DNA of 64,000 bases from Phascolarctobacterium faecium DSM 14760 (GCF_003269275.1 NZ_QLTS01000004.1:1-64000); one strand, 5' to 3'; counted from the first letter of the stretch, positions 19,397-29,085 are shown. Notes: a model not told the origin generated them from the letters alone. Made by a program: numbers and translations.

Positions 19397-20998
19397 TTAG
19401 TTTTTAAAGTCTTCCGGCTTTACCAAACCGCGCTCCAAAAGGAAGGTGCGGGCAACCTCTGCCCGGTCACGGCCTTTTTCGACCACTTCATAGTTCAGCT
19501 TTTGCATCGTAGCGTCGTCAATGGCGCTGCTCAGTACAGACAATGCCTGAGCTATCTCGGGATATTCGGCATTGGTTTTGCCGTTGACGAAAGGCAGCAT
19601 ATAATATGGCGGGAAGAAATTTTTATCGTCTTCCAGCAGTACTAAATCATATTTCTGCAGCAGTCCGTCCGTCGAAAAAGCTGTTATCACATCTACATTA
19701 TCAGACGTGATCGCAGTATACATCAGCGTCCCGGAGAAGTTATTGACCGATTTAAAGGTCATACCGTAAGTTTTTTCGATGCCTGGCAAACCGTCGTCAC
19801 GGGCCGCAAATTCCGGCGAACAGCCGAAACGCAGATTATGACTGACACGGGTCAGATCGGTCATCGTCTTGAGATGGTATTTAGCGGCGGTCGCCTGTGT
19901 TACCGCTAAAACGTAAGTATTGTTAAAACCGAAGCTTTCCAGCAGCTCGATCTGATGCGTGTCCCGCATCTGCTGTTTCACCAGCGTATACATCTCATCA
20001 GGTGTAAAACCGGGGCGCAGCTTATTTTTCAAAATCGTGCTGTAACCGGTGCCGGTATATTCGGGATACAGGTCGATCTCTCCTGAACGCAGGGCCTCAA
20101 AAGCGATCATCGTGCCGCCTAAAGCCAGCTTGCGTTCAACCTTAAGGTCGGTTTTAGCTTCGATCAGGTCGGACAGCATATTACCGATGATCACGCTTTC
20201 CGTCGCGTCCTTAGAGCCGATGCGGAGATCATGCTTATTTAAAAACTCGTGGCTCAGCAGATAGCCGCTGCTGATAATAACGATCATACCGGCAACTGCC
20301 AGGATGCGTTTATGATGCTGCTTGGTACGTTCCAGGCTTTCCTTGGACATTTTTTTTGAAGCCGGGCGCAGTGAAACAGGTGTGACCGCAGTTTCGACCT
20401 TGCTCATCAAAAAATCCATTAAAAGCGCCAGACAGCAGGCAGGGATCGCACCGGCCAGAATCATATTCGGGTTGTCGGTCTGGATACCGCTGATAACCAG
20501 CGTGCCAAGACCTCCGGCGCCGATATAAGCCGCAATCGTCATCAGCCCTACCGCAGTAACGCTGGAAATACGTATACCTGCCATGATCACAGGCAGAGCA
20601 AGCGGCAGGCGCACCTTAAACAACACCTGCATATCCGTCATACCGATACCCTTTGCCGCTTCCAGCGTGTCGGCGCTGATATTGCGCAGACCGGTACAGG
20701 TATTTTTCAAAATGGGCAGCAGTGAATACAAAACTACCATTGCTACAGCAGTAACTGCGCCGATACCCATATAAGGGACCAGAAAACCTAACAGCGCCAG
20801 ACTGGGAATAGCCTGGGCCAGATTAGCAAAACCCATTACCGGCCGCAGCAAACGCTCGCGCTCGGAAATGTAAATGCCCAATGGTACGCCGATACAAACG
20901 GCTATGGCGACCGAAAGCAAAGTCAGCTGGATATGGCTGAGCAGTAAAAGTCCTATATATTGCTGCTGGTCCTGTACATATGCTAATAATCCACTCAT
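19397..20998 (-). CDS. Fused permease/substrate-binding subunit of a glycine betaine-type ABC transporter
   Basis: A 533-aa fusion. Residues about 1-215 are a BPD-type permease with six helices (GVPLGIYISERERLLRPVMGFANLAQAIPSLALLGFLVPYMGIG; EAAKGIGMTDMQVLFKVRLPLALPVI contains the EAA coupling loop). After one more helix (about 233-250), residues about 255-533 are an OpuC/ProX-type binding domain (IGSKDATESVIIGNMLSDLIEAKT; LYPEYTGTGYSTILKNKL). It should import quaternary ammonium osmolytes such as betaine, carnitine or choline; the exact substrate is not readable. The start overlaps the upstream ATPase gene by 4 bp (ATGA). Confidence 0.88.
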   Translation of the reverse strand: MSGLLAYVQDQQQYIGLLLLSHIQLTLLSVAIAVCIGVPLGIYISERERLLRPVMGFANLAQAIPSLALLGFLVPYMGIGAVTAVAMVVLYSLLPILKNTCTGLRNISADTLEAAKGIGMTDMQVLFKVRLPLALPVIMAGIRISSVTAVGLMTIAAYIGAGGLGTLVISGIQTDNPNMILAGAIPACCLALLMDFLMSKVETAVTPVSLRPASKKMSKESLERTKQHHKRILAVAGMIVIISSGYLLSHEFLNKHDLRIGSKDATESVIIGNMLSDLIEAKTDLKVERKLALGGTMIAFEALRSGEIDLYPEYTGTGYSTILKNKLRPGFTPDEMYTLVKQQMRDTHQIELLESFGFNNTYVLAVTQATAAKYHLKTMTDLTRVSHNLRFGCSPEFAARDDGLPGIEKTYGMTFKSVNNFSGTLMYTAITSDNVDVITAFSTDGLLQKYDLVLLEDDKNFFPPYYMLPFVNGKTNAEYPEIAQALSVLSSAIDDATMQKLNYEVVEKGRDRAEVARTFLLERGLVKPEDFKN

Positions 20999-22122
20999 GC
21001 TTCGCCCTCCTCAAAGTCAATAAATTGCTGACTCATCGTCGTGACGAGGCTGGAATTAGTGATAAGTCCCAGCAGCCGCTTATTTTCATCTACAACAGGA
21101 ACATTGGAAATATTATTGCTGTTGACCTTTTTAAGCAGGGCCACAATGTTCTCGTTGGGGTCGGCTGTCGCCTGTGCTGGTTTCATTACCGTATACACCG
21201 GCTCGCTCTTATCCGGCGCCGCATGAATAGAACGGGCGCGGATGATCCCCAATAAATGTTCGTTTTCATCAACGACCAAAAGGCTGTCGACGTTTTCGAT
21301 ACGCATTTTCTCGATACATTTCAGCATCGGCACATCGGGGTAGGTGATCTTCGGCGTGCGTATCATAATATCTTTGGCCTTGATCAGTTCGGGGCTGCTC
21401 CAAATGCGCTTAGAACCTACAAACTCGCTGACAAAACCGTCGGCGGGGTTCTTCAGGATATTTTCCGGGGTATCATATTGCAGTATATCGCCGGAATGTA
21501 AAATACAGATACGGTCAGCGATCTTCACCGCTTCGTCCATATCATGGGTAACAAAGACAATAGTCTTGCGCAGCTTCGCCTGCAGATTGACAAGCTCGTC
21601 CTGCAGCTGGCTGCGTGTGATAGGATCTAATGCCGAAAACGGCTCGTCCATCAAAATTATTCCGGGGTCCATGGCAAAAGCACGGGCTACGCCGATACGC
21701 TGCTGCTGGCCGCCGGAGAGATGATTAGGGTACCGGTCAAGAAATTCCTGCGGCAGTCCTACCATTTCCATCAGTTTTACTGTACGTTCAACGATCTCAT
21801 CCTGCGGCAGCTTGGCCAGATGCGGAACGATCTCGATATTTTCGCGTACCGTCATATGTACGAACAGGCCTGTCTGTTGGATAACGTAACCCATATTTCT
21901 GCGCAGTTCGATCGGGTCCTGTGCAATAATATCCGTTCCGTTGATCAGTATCTGTCCTGACGTAGGGTCGATCAGACGGTTGATCATCTTCAGCAGCGTA
22001 GTTTTACCGCATCCGGAAGGTCCGATAAGTACGACCAGTTCACCTTCGTTGATCGAAAGATTGATATTTTCTAAAACATTGTGCTGTTTGTAAGCTTTAC
22101 TTACATTGATAAATTGAATCAA
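20995..22122 (-). CDS. Glycine betaine-type ABC transporter ATP-binding protein with CBS pair
   Basis: A 375-aa ATPase that powers the adjacent permease. Residues about 1-240 hold Walker A (GPSGCGKTT), the Q-loop, the signature LSGGQQQR and Walker B (IILMDEPFSALD). Residues about 250-365 form two CBS motifs, which in OpuA-type systems sense ionic strength or cyclic dinucleotides. TTG start at 22122, with AAGGAGG 8 bases upstream; no better start is available. It is the first gene of a two-gene operon. Confidence 0.92.
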   Translation of the reverse strand: MIQFINVSKAYKQHNVLENINLSINEGELVVLIGPSGCGKTTLLKMINRLIDPTSGQILINGTDIIAQDPIELRRNMGYVIQQTGLFVHMTVRENIEIVPHLAKLPQDEIVERTVKLMEMVGLPQEFLDRYPNHLSGGQQQRIGVARAFAMDPGIILMDEPFSALDPITRSQLQDELVNLQAKLRKTIVFVTHDMDEAVKIADRICILHSGDILQYDTPENILKNPADGFVSEFVGSKRIWSSPELIKAKDIMIRTPKITYPDVPMLKCIEKMRIENVDSLLVVDENEHLLGIIRARSIHAAPDKSEPVYTVMKPAQATADPNENIVALLKKVNSNNISNVPVVDENKRLLGLITNSSLVTTMSQQFIDFEEGEA

Positions 22123-22318
22123 TAGGGTTGCCTCCTTGTCTATGTTTTGAAATTATGCCTGCGTCTAAAGTGAAGTTCCACTTGATGCTCATCTCCTTTC
22201 ATATATATAGTAAATTCATATATTCGCTGTAAGCTGTGAATATTCCTGCAAGGTAATATAATAACAGAAAATTTAATTTATTATCCTTATTAATAAGAAA
22301 AATAAATATTAAGCTATA

Positions 22319-22334
22319 GCGATAATAGTATCGC
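22319..22334. repeat. 16-bp palindrome in the divergent intergenic region
   Basis: GCGATA-ATAG-TATCGC lies between the minus-strand ABC operon (start 22122) and the plus-strand ArsC/Spx-like gene (start 22416). It could be an operator for either. The rest of the 293-bp region is A/T-rich; a TATAAT at 22384-22389 is a plausible -10 for the ArsC-like gene. Confidence 0.35.
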
Positions 22335-22415
22335 AATAAGTGATAGAATTTATGGACCGCTGCCGCAGATACAAAAAACGTGTTATAATAACAGCAAAAG
22401 CAAAGGAGTGAGAGT

Positions 22416-22766
22416 ATGATTTTTATATGTTATCCCAAATGCAGCACTTGCCGGAAAGCCGAAAAATACTTACAGGATCATAAAATCGAATACACAAAAC
22501 GCGATATTAAAACAGATAATCCTACTGCTGGCGAGCTGCGCTCCTGGCAGAAAAACAGCGGTCTGCCGCTGAAAAAGTTTTTTAATACCAGCGGCCTGCA
22601 ATATAAAGCACTGGGCCTGAAGGATAAGCTGCCGCAGCTGAACGAAGAAGAACAGCTGCAGCTGTTGGCTGCTGACGGAATGCTGGTCAAACGCCCGATT
22701 TTGCTGACGGACGGTAACGTACTGGTCGGTTTTAAAGAAACGGAATGGGCAGAAAAGCTGCTGTAA
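22416..22766 (+). CDS. ArsC/Spx family protein
   Basis: A 116-aa thioredoxin-fold protein of the ArsC/Spx/MgsR superfamily. The redox motif CSTC (YPKCSTCRKAEKYL, residues 7-16) and the C-terminal KRPILLTDGNVLVGFKETEW match the family. The CxxC form is typical of Spx/MgsR and YusI-like proteins rather than true arsenate reductases, which use CxxxxxR. It may be a redox-responsive RNA polymerase-binding regulator or a reductase; sequence alone does not decide. It is monocistronic. Confidence 0.8.
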   Translation: MIFICYPKCSTCRKAEKYLQDHKIEYTKRDIKTDNPTAGELRSWQKNSGLPLKKFFNTSGLQYKALGLKDKLPQLNEEEQLQLLAADGMLVKRPILLTDGNVLVGFKETEWAEKLL

Positions 22767-22909
22767 AAGCTATACCTTTCATAGATTAAAAAGATCTGAC
22801 AGGAGAATATAATTTATAGAAAATAGTTTGTAAACTATAGATAATATTTTGAAAGTATAAAAAGTTTAGAGAAAACAGTGCAAGTGTAACTTCTGCAACA
22901 CAAAAGCGG

Positions 22910-22938
22910 TTGAAAAAATGTAAAAAAACCTGTATAAT
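22910..22938 (+). promoter_or_regulatory. Promoter of a short leader upstream of the DASS carrier
   Basis: TTGAAA (22910-22915) and TATAAT (22933-22938) are 17 bp apart, with an extended TG in front of the -10. Transcription would begin near 22945 and meet a terminator about 20 bases later. Confidence 0.72.
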
Positions 22939-22960
22939 CAGGGTAGAGAAAGCAAAGATG

Positions 22961-23000
22961 AACTCCGATAAGCCGATGGCGGCACATATCGGAGTTTTTT
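22961..23000 (+). terminator. Leader terminator
   Basis: AACTCCGATA (22961-22970) pairs with TATCGGAGTT (22987-22996), with six T at its end. A small inner hairpin (GCC-GAT-GGC) lies in the loop. It stands between a strong promoter and the carrier gene, so it may be an attenuator, or it may end a small RNA of about 55 nt. Confidence 0.75.
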
Positions 23001-23055
23001 GTTTATCTGCAGTTTTTTGTACGGATAGCTGTATCAGGATTCTGACGCTTTTTTA

Positions 23056-23084
23056 TGCAGGGCGTTGAGCCCCCGGCATTTTTT
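23056..23084 (+). terminator. Second terminator-like hairpin before the DASS gene
   Basis: TGCAGGGC / GCCCCCGGCA with a short loop is followed by six T at 23079-23084. The stem is imperfect. It lies 34 bases before the carrier start and could be a second control point in the leader. Confidence 0.45.
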
Positions 23085-23117
23085 AATACATAAGTTTAAA
23101 GCAAAGGGTGTGAAATT

Positions 23118-24605
23118 ATGGAAGCGGACAAAAAAACAACAACCGAAGAATTAGGATTCTTCAAAAAGTATGGCTTTTATCTGGCACTTGCTGTTCTGGC
23201 GGTGATAGTTATGCTGCCAAACCCGGAAGGACTTTCCGTAGCAGGCCAGAGAATGATCGGCATTATGGTTTTTTCGGTCATAGTCTGGGCGACAACGGCG
23301 ATCTCGTACCCGGTCAGCGCCGGCGTCATTATGACGTTGATGGCGCTGTTGATCGGCTTTTCCCCCAACCCCGAAACAGGTAAACTGTTCGGTACGGCGG
23401 CAGGGCTCGGTATCGGGCTGAAGGGCTTTGCTTCAACAGCGTTCTGTTTGGTAGCGGCAGCCATGTTCCTGGCCGTAGCCATGACTAAAACAGGGCTTGA
23501 TAAACGTATCGCGCTGGTGATCCTTTCCAAGCTGGGCGCAAAATCGAACCGCGTCGTTATCGGCGTCATCCTCTGCGGCTTTATCCTCAGCTTTTTTGTG
23601 CCCAGTACTACGGCGCGCGTAGCCTGCCTCGTACCGATCGTTATGGGTATGATCAAAGCGTTTGACGTACCGCTGAAAAGTAAATTCGCAGGTATGCTGA
23701 TGATTACTGTAGCTCAGGTCGACAGCGTCTGGAACGTCGGCATCAAAACCGCCGCCGCGCAGAATATGGTGGCCGTAAACTTTATCAGCAGCCAGCTGGG
23801 AGTCGATATTTCCTGGCTAGACTGGTTTGTCGCCGCAGCTCCGTTCTCATTGCTGATGTCCATTTGCCTGTATAAGCTGATGATGCACCTGATGCCGCCG
23901 GAAATCGACGAAATCAAAGGCGGTAAAGAAACAGTTGCCAGGCTGCTGAAAGAAATGGGTAAGGTCAGTGTCGATGAAATGAAGCTGCTGGTTATCTCCA
24001 TCTTCCTGCTGATCTTCTGGACTACCGAAAAGAAACTGCACCCGATCGACACATCGACAACGACGATGGTCGCCGTTACCTTGCTGCTGCTGCCCAAGAT
24101 CGGCGTTATGAGCTGGAACGACGTTGTTCATAAAGTAAACTGGGGCACAGTACTTTTATTTGGCGTCGGTATTTCACTGGGCACTGCCTTACTTTCTACT
24201 AAAGCCGCTACCTGGATGGCCAATGAGATCGTAGTTGGCTTCGGGCTCGAAAACTCGACCACGATCATGGTCCTGGCGATCATGTCCCTGTTCCTCATAG
24301 TTATCCATATGGGCTTTGCCAGTGCGACAGGCCTTGCTGCAGCGATCATACCTATCATCATTTCCGTTCTGCAGCATCTTAAGACCCCTGGCGTCAACAT
24401 CGTCGGTATGACGATGATCCTGCAATATGTCGTCAGCTTCGGTTTTATACTGCCGGTCAACGCGCCGCAGAATATGATCGCCTACGGCACCGACACCTTT
24501 GAGGTACATGACTTTGTCAGGGCAGGTATCCCGCTTACAATCATTGCTTTTGCGCTGATCATGATTCTGGGCGCAACCTACTGGAAATGGCTGGGACTGG
24601 TCTAA
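23118..24605 (+). CDS. DASS-family anion (di/tricarboxylate) carrier
   Basis: A 495-aa, roughly 12-14-helix transporter of the divalent anion:Na+ symporter family, which includes the E. coli citrate:succinate and tartrate:succinate antiporters. The two substrate/Na+ loops appear as SFFVPSTTARVACLVPI (about 160) and LPVNAPQNMIAYGTDTF (about 445). A C4-dicarboxylate or citrate-type substrate is likely but not proven. It is preceded by a promoter and two terminator-like hairpins, suggesting controlled read-through, and is followed by its own terminator. Confidence 0.88.
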   Translation: MEADKKTTTEELGFFKKYGFYLALAVLAVIVMLPNPEGLSVAGQRMIGIMVFSVIVWATTAISYPVSAGVIMTLMALLIGFSPNPETGKLFGTAAGLGIGLKGFASTAFCLVAAAMFLAVAMTKTGLDKRIALVILSKLGAKSNRVVIGVILCGFILSFFVPSTTARVACLVPIVMGMIKAFDVPLKSKFAGMLMITVAQVDSVWNVGIKTAAAQNMVAVNFISSQLGVDISWLDWFVAAAPFSLLMSICLYKLMMHLMPPEIDEIKGGKETVARLLKEMGKVSVDEMKLLVISIFLLIFWTTEKKLHPIDTSTTTMVAVTLLLLPKIGVMSWNDVVHKVNWGTVLLFGVGISLGTALLSTKAATWMANEIVVGFGLENSTTIMVLAIMSLFLIVIHMGFASATGLAAAIIPIIISVLQHLKTPGVNIVGMTMILQYVVSFGFILPVNAPQNMIAYGTDTFEVHDFVRAGIPLTIIAFALIMILGATYWKWLGLV

Positions 24606-24658
24606 GATACAGTTGTTTTGCAGATTATAAAGATAAAAAACATATGTAAATAAAGTAA

Positions 24659-24688
24659 ACGGTACTCTTTTTAGAGTACCGTTTTTTT
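24659..24688 (+). terminator. Terminator of the DASS gene
   Basis: GGTACTCT-TTTT-AGAGTACC followed by G and seven T. The remaining gene-free stretch to 24919 is A/T-rich; I see no clear promoter for the autotransporter in it. Confidence 0.88.
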
Positions 24689-24919
24689 GCTGACTCTCGC
24701 ATAGAGCAGCACTTGTTTGCCGTATATGCTTCTGACAAATAAAGTACAGGGATACCTGCTTTTGCCAAAGTGCTAAAATAAACTGTTAGAAAAAGATTAT
24801 TGATTAATTAAAGTAATTTTAATTAAAATTTTATCGTTTGCTTGTGTGTTCATTCGAGCCTAGAATAGTGGCTATGTTAGATGCTTCTAACAGCATTATA
24901 TATTTGGAGATGGATCAAG

Positions 24920-27904
24920 ATGAGAACACAAAGCAATTATATGGGAAAAGCAAAGCTGCAGAAAAAAGTTTTAACAACTATTATGACAGGATTTTTATTT
25001 GCCGGTATCAGCAACACAGCGCTGGCAGAGAATGTTTCTGTGCCGGACAGCAAAACCGACGGGCAGACCATTGGCGCAGGCAATACAGCTGCAGGCGATG
25101 GCTGGAGCGTAGAAGTAGGCAGCGACAATAATAAATCAGTCTACAGTGTTGGCGATAAAAACGCCATCAGCCTGCGCGATAATGCTACTATTCATATCAA
25201 AAAAAACGCCGTTGTCACCAACGCAGCCAACAGGAACATCGGCAATTTTGGCACCGGCGCCAATACTATCGAAGTCCGTTCCGGTTCTAAGATCACTGTT
25301 GACGGTACAGTACAAAAGTATGGCCAGCAGAATATGGGCGAAGCGATCAACGTGCATGGCGGCGGCAATACGATCGTTGTCAACGGTTCAGTCATTGCTG
25401 AAAAAAGCGCAGCTATCTGGTTCCAGGACTGGACAGGCACCGGCAACGACAGCAGGAACAGCGTCATCAATAACGGACTGATCCAGCGCACAGACGGCGG
25501 CAACGTCATCGGCACTTCCGGCGGTAACGGCATCGACTTTACCAACAACGGTACCGTCAACGGCAGCCTGTTTTTTGCCAAAGGCGATGATAACCTGACT
25601 TTTATGCCCGGTTCCAATGTTACAGGCAATATTGATGGCGGTGGCGGTAAAAATAAGCTTAACTTAGATGGCAGTAATGATAAAGTAGGGGGAACACTGA
25701 ACGGAGCTATCAAAAATTTTACGAGCCTGACTAAAAAAGGTACCGGCTTGTGGGAGATAACCGGCCCAATGCAGGGCTTTGACACAGTAGACGTACAGCA
25801 GGGCACACTTGGTTTAAGCGGCAACAATGACGGCTTTACAGGCAAGATCACAGTCAGGAAGGACGCCTCTTTAAGCGCCAAAGCTGAAAGCCTGCCGGTC
25901 AATCATCCGGTCAACGGCAATGTGGGGAATATCGACCTGACCAACGGCGGGACGCTGATTTTTGAACAGGATGATAATGGCAGCTATCAGGGGCAGATAA
26001 TCGGCGACGGCTCGGTGATAAAAACAGGCAGCGGCATCGTGGCATTGCGGCCGGATGCCGGCGCCAATACCTACAGCGGTGTCACTACCATTGATGGAGG
26101 CGGGCTGGCGATTTCCTCGCAGGACGCCTTGGGAACTAACAGCGATTTGACCATCAATAACGGCAGCCTGACCGCAGAAGCCGATCTGACTATCGATAAA
26201 CGAATCAATCTTGCCTCGGCAGAAGCTAACAAAACGGCGGTCATTGACACCAACGGACATAACGTGACTGCGGCAGGCGTGCTGAACGGCGTCGTTGACA
26301 GCGGTACTTTTATTAAAATCGGCGCCGGTACGCTGACTGCGGCCAATAACGACAACAGCTTTGCCGGAAACGTCGAAGTTGCCGGTGGTGCGCTGCAGAT
26401 AGACGGCAGCGGTAGCAAAAACTTTACCGGCAAGATCCGCGTACTGCATGAGGCCTTTCTGCAGGGCTCCGGTAAAGTAGCCGGCGACGTAGTCAACGCA
26501 GGCTGGCTGGCGCCGGGCAGCTATAACGATAAGTTCGGCACCTTTACCGTTGGCGGCAACTATACAGGCCAGCCAGGCGGCAAGCTCAGTATCTATTCCG
26601 TTCTGGGCGGCGATGCTTCGCCTACAAGCAAGCTGGTAGTCGAAGGCGATACCGAAGGCTCACCTACCAATATCAGGGTCATCAATCAAAACGGCAGCGG
26701 CGGCTATACCGATAAAGGTATCCTCGTTGTCGACGTCCGGGGCAAGTCTGATCCCAACGCCTTCACGCTGGCCTATGACTACAAGCAGCCCGACGGCACG
26801 GCTGCTGTCGCCGCCGGCAAATACCTCTATCACCTGCAATATAATCAGGAAGACGGCGACTGGTATTTAAAAACACTGCTGAACAAAGACGACACACCCG
26901 TCGTCAACCCTTCCGTACCCCTTTATGAAGCCTATCCGGAGATCATGCTGGGCTATATGAAAGTTAATACCCTGGAAGAACGTGTCGGCAACCGTAAGTG
27001 GCATATCATAGAGGACGGCGAACCGCAGCAGCATTTGCAGTATCAGGAAGGCACCTGGTTCAAGACCGAAGGACTGAGCGGTAAATATAAAGCCGACCGC
27101 AGCACCGCTGCCCCGGACAGCAGCTATGATGTCGATTCGTGGAAAATGCAGATGGGCTACGACAAAATAATCTCCCGTCAGGACGCGGCAACAACAGTTG
27201 TCGGCGGTTTGAACCTGCAAATGGGGCAGGCGCGGGCCAGGATCAAATCAGCAGTCGGTAACGGCAAAATCAAAAGCGACGGCAAAGGCCTGGGCGGTAC
27301 TATGACCTGGTATAAAGACAACGGCGTTTACGTCGATACACAGGCGCAGGCCGTCTGGTTCGACAGCGATATCTCCTCCAGCTCCTCGGCTGCAGCGCAG
27401 CAGATCGAAGGCAACAAAGGCTTTGGTTACGGTCTGAGCGTGGAAACAGGCAAACGGATCGCCATGAAACGCCCGCATTGGTCATGGACACCGCAAATGC
27501 AGCTTGCTTACAGCAATGTTGATTTCGATTCCTTCAGCGACGTCAACGGACTGGCAGTAAAACGCGGCAGCGCCGACAGCCTGCAGGGACGGCTTGGCGC
27601 AGCACTGAACTATGAAAAAAGCTATAAAAACGAAAATGACGAAAATTACCGCAGTGTAAAAGCCTATGGACTGCTCAATGTCTATCATGAATTTCACGAC
27701 GGCACTAACGTTTTGATCGCCGGCGACAACTTTGCCAGCAAAAATGACCCTACCTGGCTGGGACTGGCAGTAGGAGGCACTTATAACTATGGCAGAAATT
27801 CGCAGTACTCTCTGTACGGCGAGCTGGGCATCAGCACCAGCGCCAAAAACTTCGGCGACAGCCATGTACTTCGTGGTGAAGTCGGTTTCAGATATCGTTT
27901 TTAA
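24920..27904 (+). CDS. Autotransporter (type Va) with beta-helix passenger
   Basis: A 994-aa outer-membrane protein. A long basic signal peptide (about residues 1-37, ending near NTALA) is followed by a Gly/Asn/Asp-rich passenger of about 650 residues with repeated short beta segments typical of a right-handed beta-helix (GTGLWEITG, GSGIVALRPDAGANTYSG, GAGTLTAANNDNSFAG are autotransporter-associated repeats). The last 290 residues form the barrel and end in RGEVGFRYRF, the C-terminal aromatic recognised by the BAM machinery. An earlier ATG (24881) adds residues before the signal peptide; GGAG near 24905 favours 24920. Probably a surface adhesin; the ligand is unknown. Confidence 0.9.
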   Translation: MRTQSNYMGKAKLQKKVLTTIMTGFLFAGISNTALAENVSVPDSKTDGQTIGAGNTAAGDGWSVEVGSDNNKSVYSVGDKNAISLRDNATIHIKKNAVVTNAANRNIGNFGTGANTIEVRSGSKITVDGTVQKYGQQNMGEAINVHGGGNTIVVNGSVIAEKSAAIWFQDWTGTGNDSRNSVINNGLIQRTDGGNVIGTSGGNGIDFTNNGTVNGSLFFAKGDDNLTFMPGSNVTGNIDGGGGKNKLNLDGSNDKVGGTLNGAIKNFTSLTKKGTGLWEITGPMQGFDTVDVQQGTLGLSGNNDGFTGKITVRKDASLSAKAESLPVNHPVNGNVGNIDLTNGGTLIFEQDDNGSYQGQIIGDGSVIKTGSGIVALRPDAGANTYSGVTTIDGGGLAISSQDALGTNSDLTINNGSLTAEADLTIDKRINLASAEANKTAVIDTNGHNVTAAGVLNGVVDSGTFIKIGAGTLTAANNDNSFAGNVEVAGGALQIDGSGSKNFTGKIRVLHEAFLQGSGKVAGDVVNAGWLAPGSYNDKFGTFTVGGNYTGQPGGKLSIYSVLGGDASPTSKLVVEGDTEGSPTNIRVINQNGSGGYTDKGILVVDVRGKSDPNAFTLAYDYKQPDGTAAVAAGKYLYHLQYNQEDGDWYLKTLLNKDDTPVVNPSVPLYEAYPEIMLGYMKVNTLEERVGNRKWHIIEDGEPQQHLQYQEGTWFKTEGLSGKYKADRSTAAPDSSYDVDSWKMQMGYDKIISRQDAATTVVGGLNLQMGQARARIKSAVGNGKIKSDGKGLGGTMTWYKDNGVYVDTQAQAVWFDSDISSSSSAAAQQIEGNKGFGYGLSVETGKRIAMKRPHWSWTPQMQLAYSNVDFDSFSDVNGLAVKRGSADSLQGRLGAALNYEKSYKNENDENYRSVKAYGLLNVYHEFHDGTNVLIAGDNFASKNDPTWLGLAVGGTYNYGRNSQYSLYGELGISTSAKNFGDSHVLRGEVGFRYRF

Positions 27905-27937
27905 ATATAACTGCCTGCTGAAAACAGGCAAAAATAA

Positions 27938-27968
27938 AAGACGCAGCTATAAAAGCTGCGTCTTTTTA
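27938..27968. terminator. Bidirectional terminator between convergent genes
   Basis: GACGCAGCT-ATAAA-AGCTGCGTC is flanked by AAAA on one side and TTTTT on the other. A second small stem (CTGCCTG/CAGGCA) precedes it at 27911-27930. Confidence 0.85.
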
Positions 27969-28005
27969 TGTTATGCACCGTTAAGCTGGCACAATGACGT
28001 CATAA

Positions 28006-28893
28006 TCAAATGTCGATCCCCAAAGCCTCTTTAACAAGCAGGCCGATAACAAAGGAAAAAGCGGCAACGCTAAGGCTGATAAGCGCCATCTCCCAGAAAC
28101 GTTTTTTAAAATCCAGGTCCTTGGCGACCGAAATATAATAAGTAAACACCAGGATTATCAGCACCACAGTCACCAGCATCGTGCCCAAAGCGTGCAGATA
28201 ATGCTCGTCATCAAAAACAAGATAGGGCAGTACCAGCAGCGCCACGGTAATGCAGTAAGCAATGCCGGTATAAACGCAGGACTTAAAAGCATCCTCGCGT
28301 CCTTCGCTGCGGGCCGAAAGAAATTCAGACGAAGCCATCGACAAAGTTGCCGAAACCCCGGTGATCAGCCCCGATAACGCGATCAGCTTGGTATTCTGCA
28401 GCGCTAAAGTCAGGCCTGCCAAAGTACCAGTCAGTTCGACCAGCGCATCATTCAAACCCAATACCATCGAGCCCACATACTGCAGGCGTTCTTCATCCAA
28501 GATCGCCAGCAGCTTCTGCTCGTGCCGCTCTTCGTCCTCGGCTATCTTCTGTGCCTGCGGTATTTCGGCGGCAATATCCTCATAATTATAGGCGGCATCG
28601 CCCTCATTGCCCTCCATCAGCTTCAGGGCAAAAGTATAGCCAAAAATCACTGACAGCAGGGTATACCACCAGATTTTCCATTTGACAGGCTGCACCTTTT
28701 CTTTAGTAAAGGTCTCCCAGATCTGGCCGTGGCGGTGCTCCTCATTGGCTATTTTCAGCAGCGTCGCCTTGTTCTCCGGGTTTTTGACAAAGCCGGCGAC
28801 CTTTGTATAAATATGGTATTCCGTCAGCTCGTTCTGCTGCATTTGCAGCACCCGTTTTTTGATCTCCGGGCTCAAAGGTTTTATCTCAGGCAT
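28006..28893 (-). CDS. Ferritin-like / VIT1-CCC1 fusion protein (MbfA-like)
   Basis: A 295-aa fusion. Residues about 1-140 form a rubrerythrin-type four-helix domain with di-iron Glu and His residues (QNELTEYHIYTKV, ANEEHRHGQIW, AEDEERHEQKLL). Residues about 145-295 form a VIT1/CCC1 membrane domain with about five helices (GLNDALVELTGTLAGL, MASSEFLSARSEG). In the related MbfA the ferritin-like part senses or binds iron and the membrane part exports it, protecting against peroxide stress; iron or manganese efflux is therefore the likely role. The frame opens at a TTG, but GGAG spaced 9 bases before the ATG at 28893 gives the better start. Confidence 0.85.
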   Translation of the reverse strand: MPEIKPLSPEIKKRVLQMQQNELTEYHIYTKVAGFVKNPENKATLLKIANEEHRHGQIWETFTKEKVQPVKWKIWWYTLLSVIFGYTFALKLMEGNEGDAAYNYEDIAAEIPQAQKIAEDEERHEQKLLAILDEERLQYVGSMVLGLNDALVELTGTLAGLTLALQNTKLIALSGLITGVSATLSMASSEFLSARSEGREDAFKSCVYTGIAYCITVALLVLPYLVFDDEHYLHALGTMLVTVVLIILVFTYYISVAKDLDFKKRFWEMALISLSVAAFSFVIGLLVKEALGIDI

Positions 28894-29085
28894 CCTAATC
28901 AACTCCGTATAAATTTATTCATTGAATAACATTATACTGCAATCAACTGCAGTTGACAAAGTAAGCGGACGATTTGCAGATAAAAAATCTAAATATATTA
29001 ATAAAAACACCTGCAGAAGCTTAAAAGCTGTGCCGGATGTAAGCTGATGATGCTTTCGCTGTCCGTAAATATTCAAGTTCATAAC

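Noticed and set aside
22939-23000. Leader as a c-di-GMP, fluoride or other known riboswitch
   Set aside because: The AGAAAGCAAAGATGA stretch briefly resembles c-di-GMP-I core sequence, but the conserved partner motifs and stems are missing. Only a promoter and a terminator are supported.
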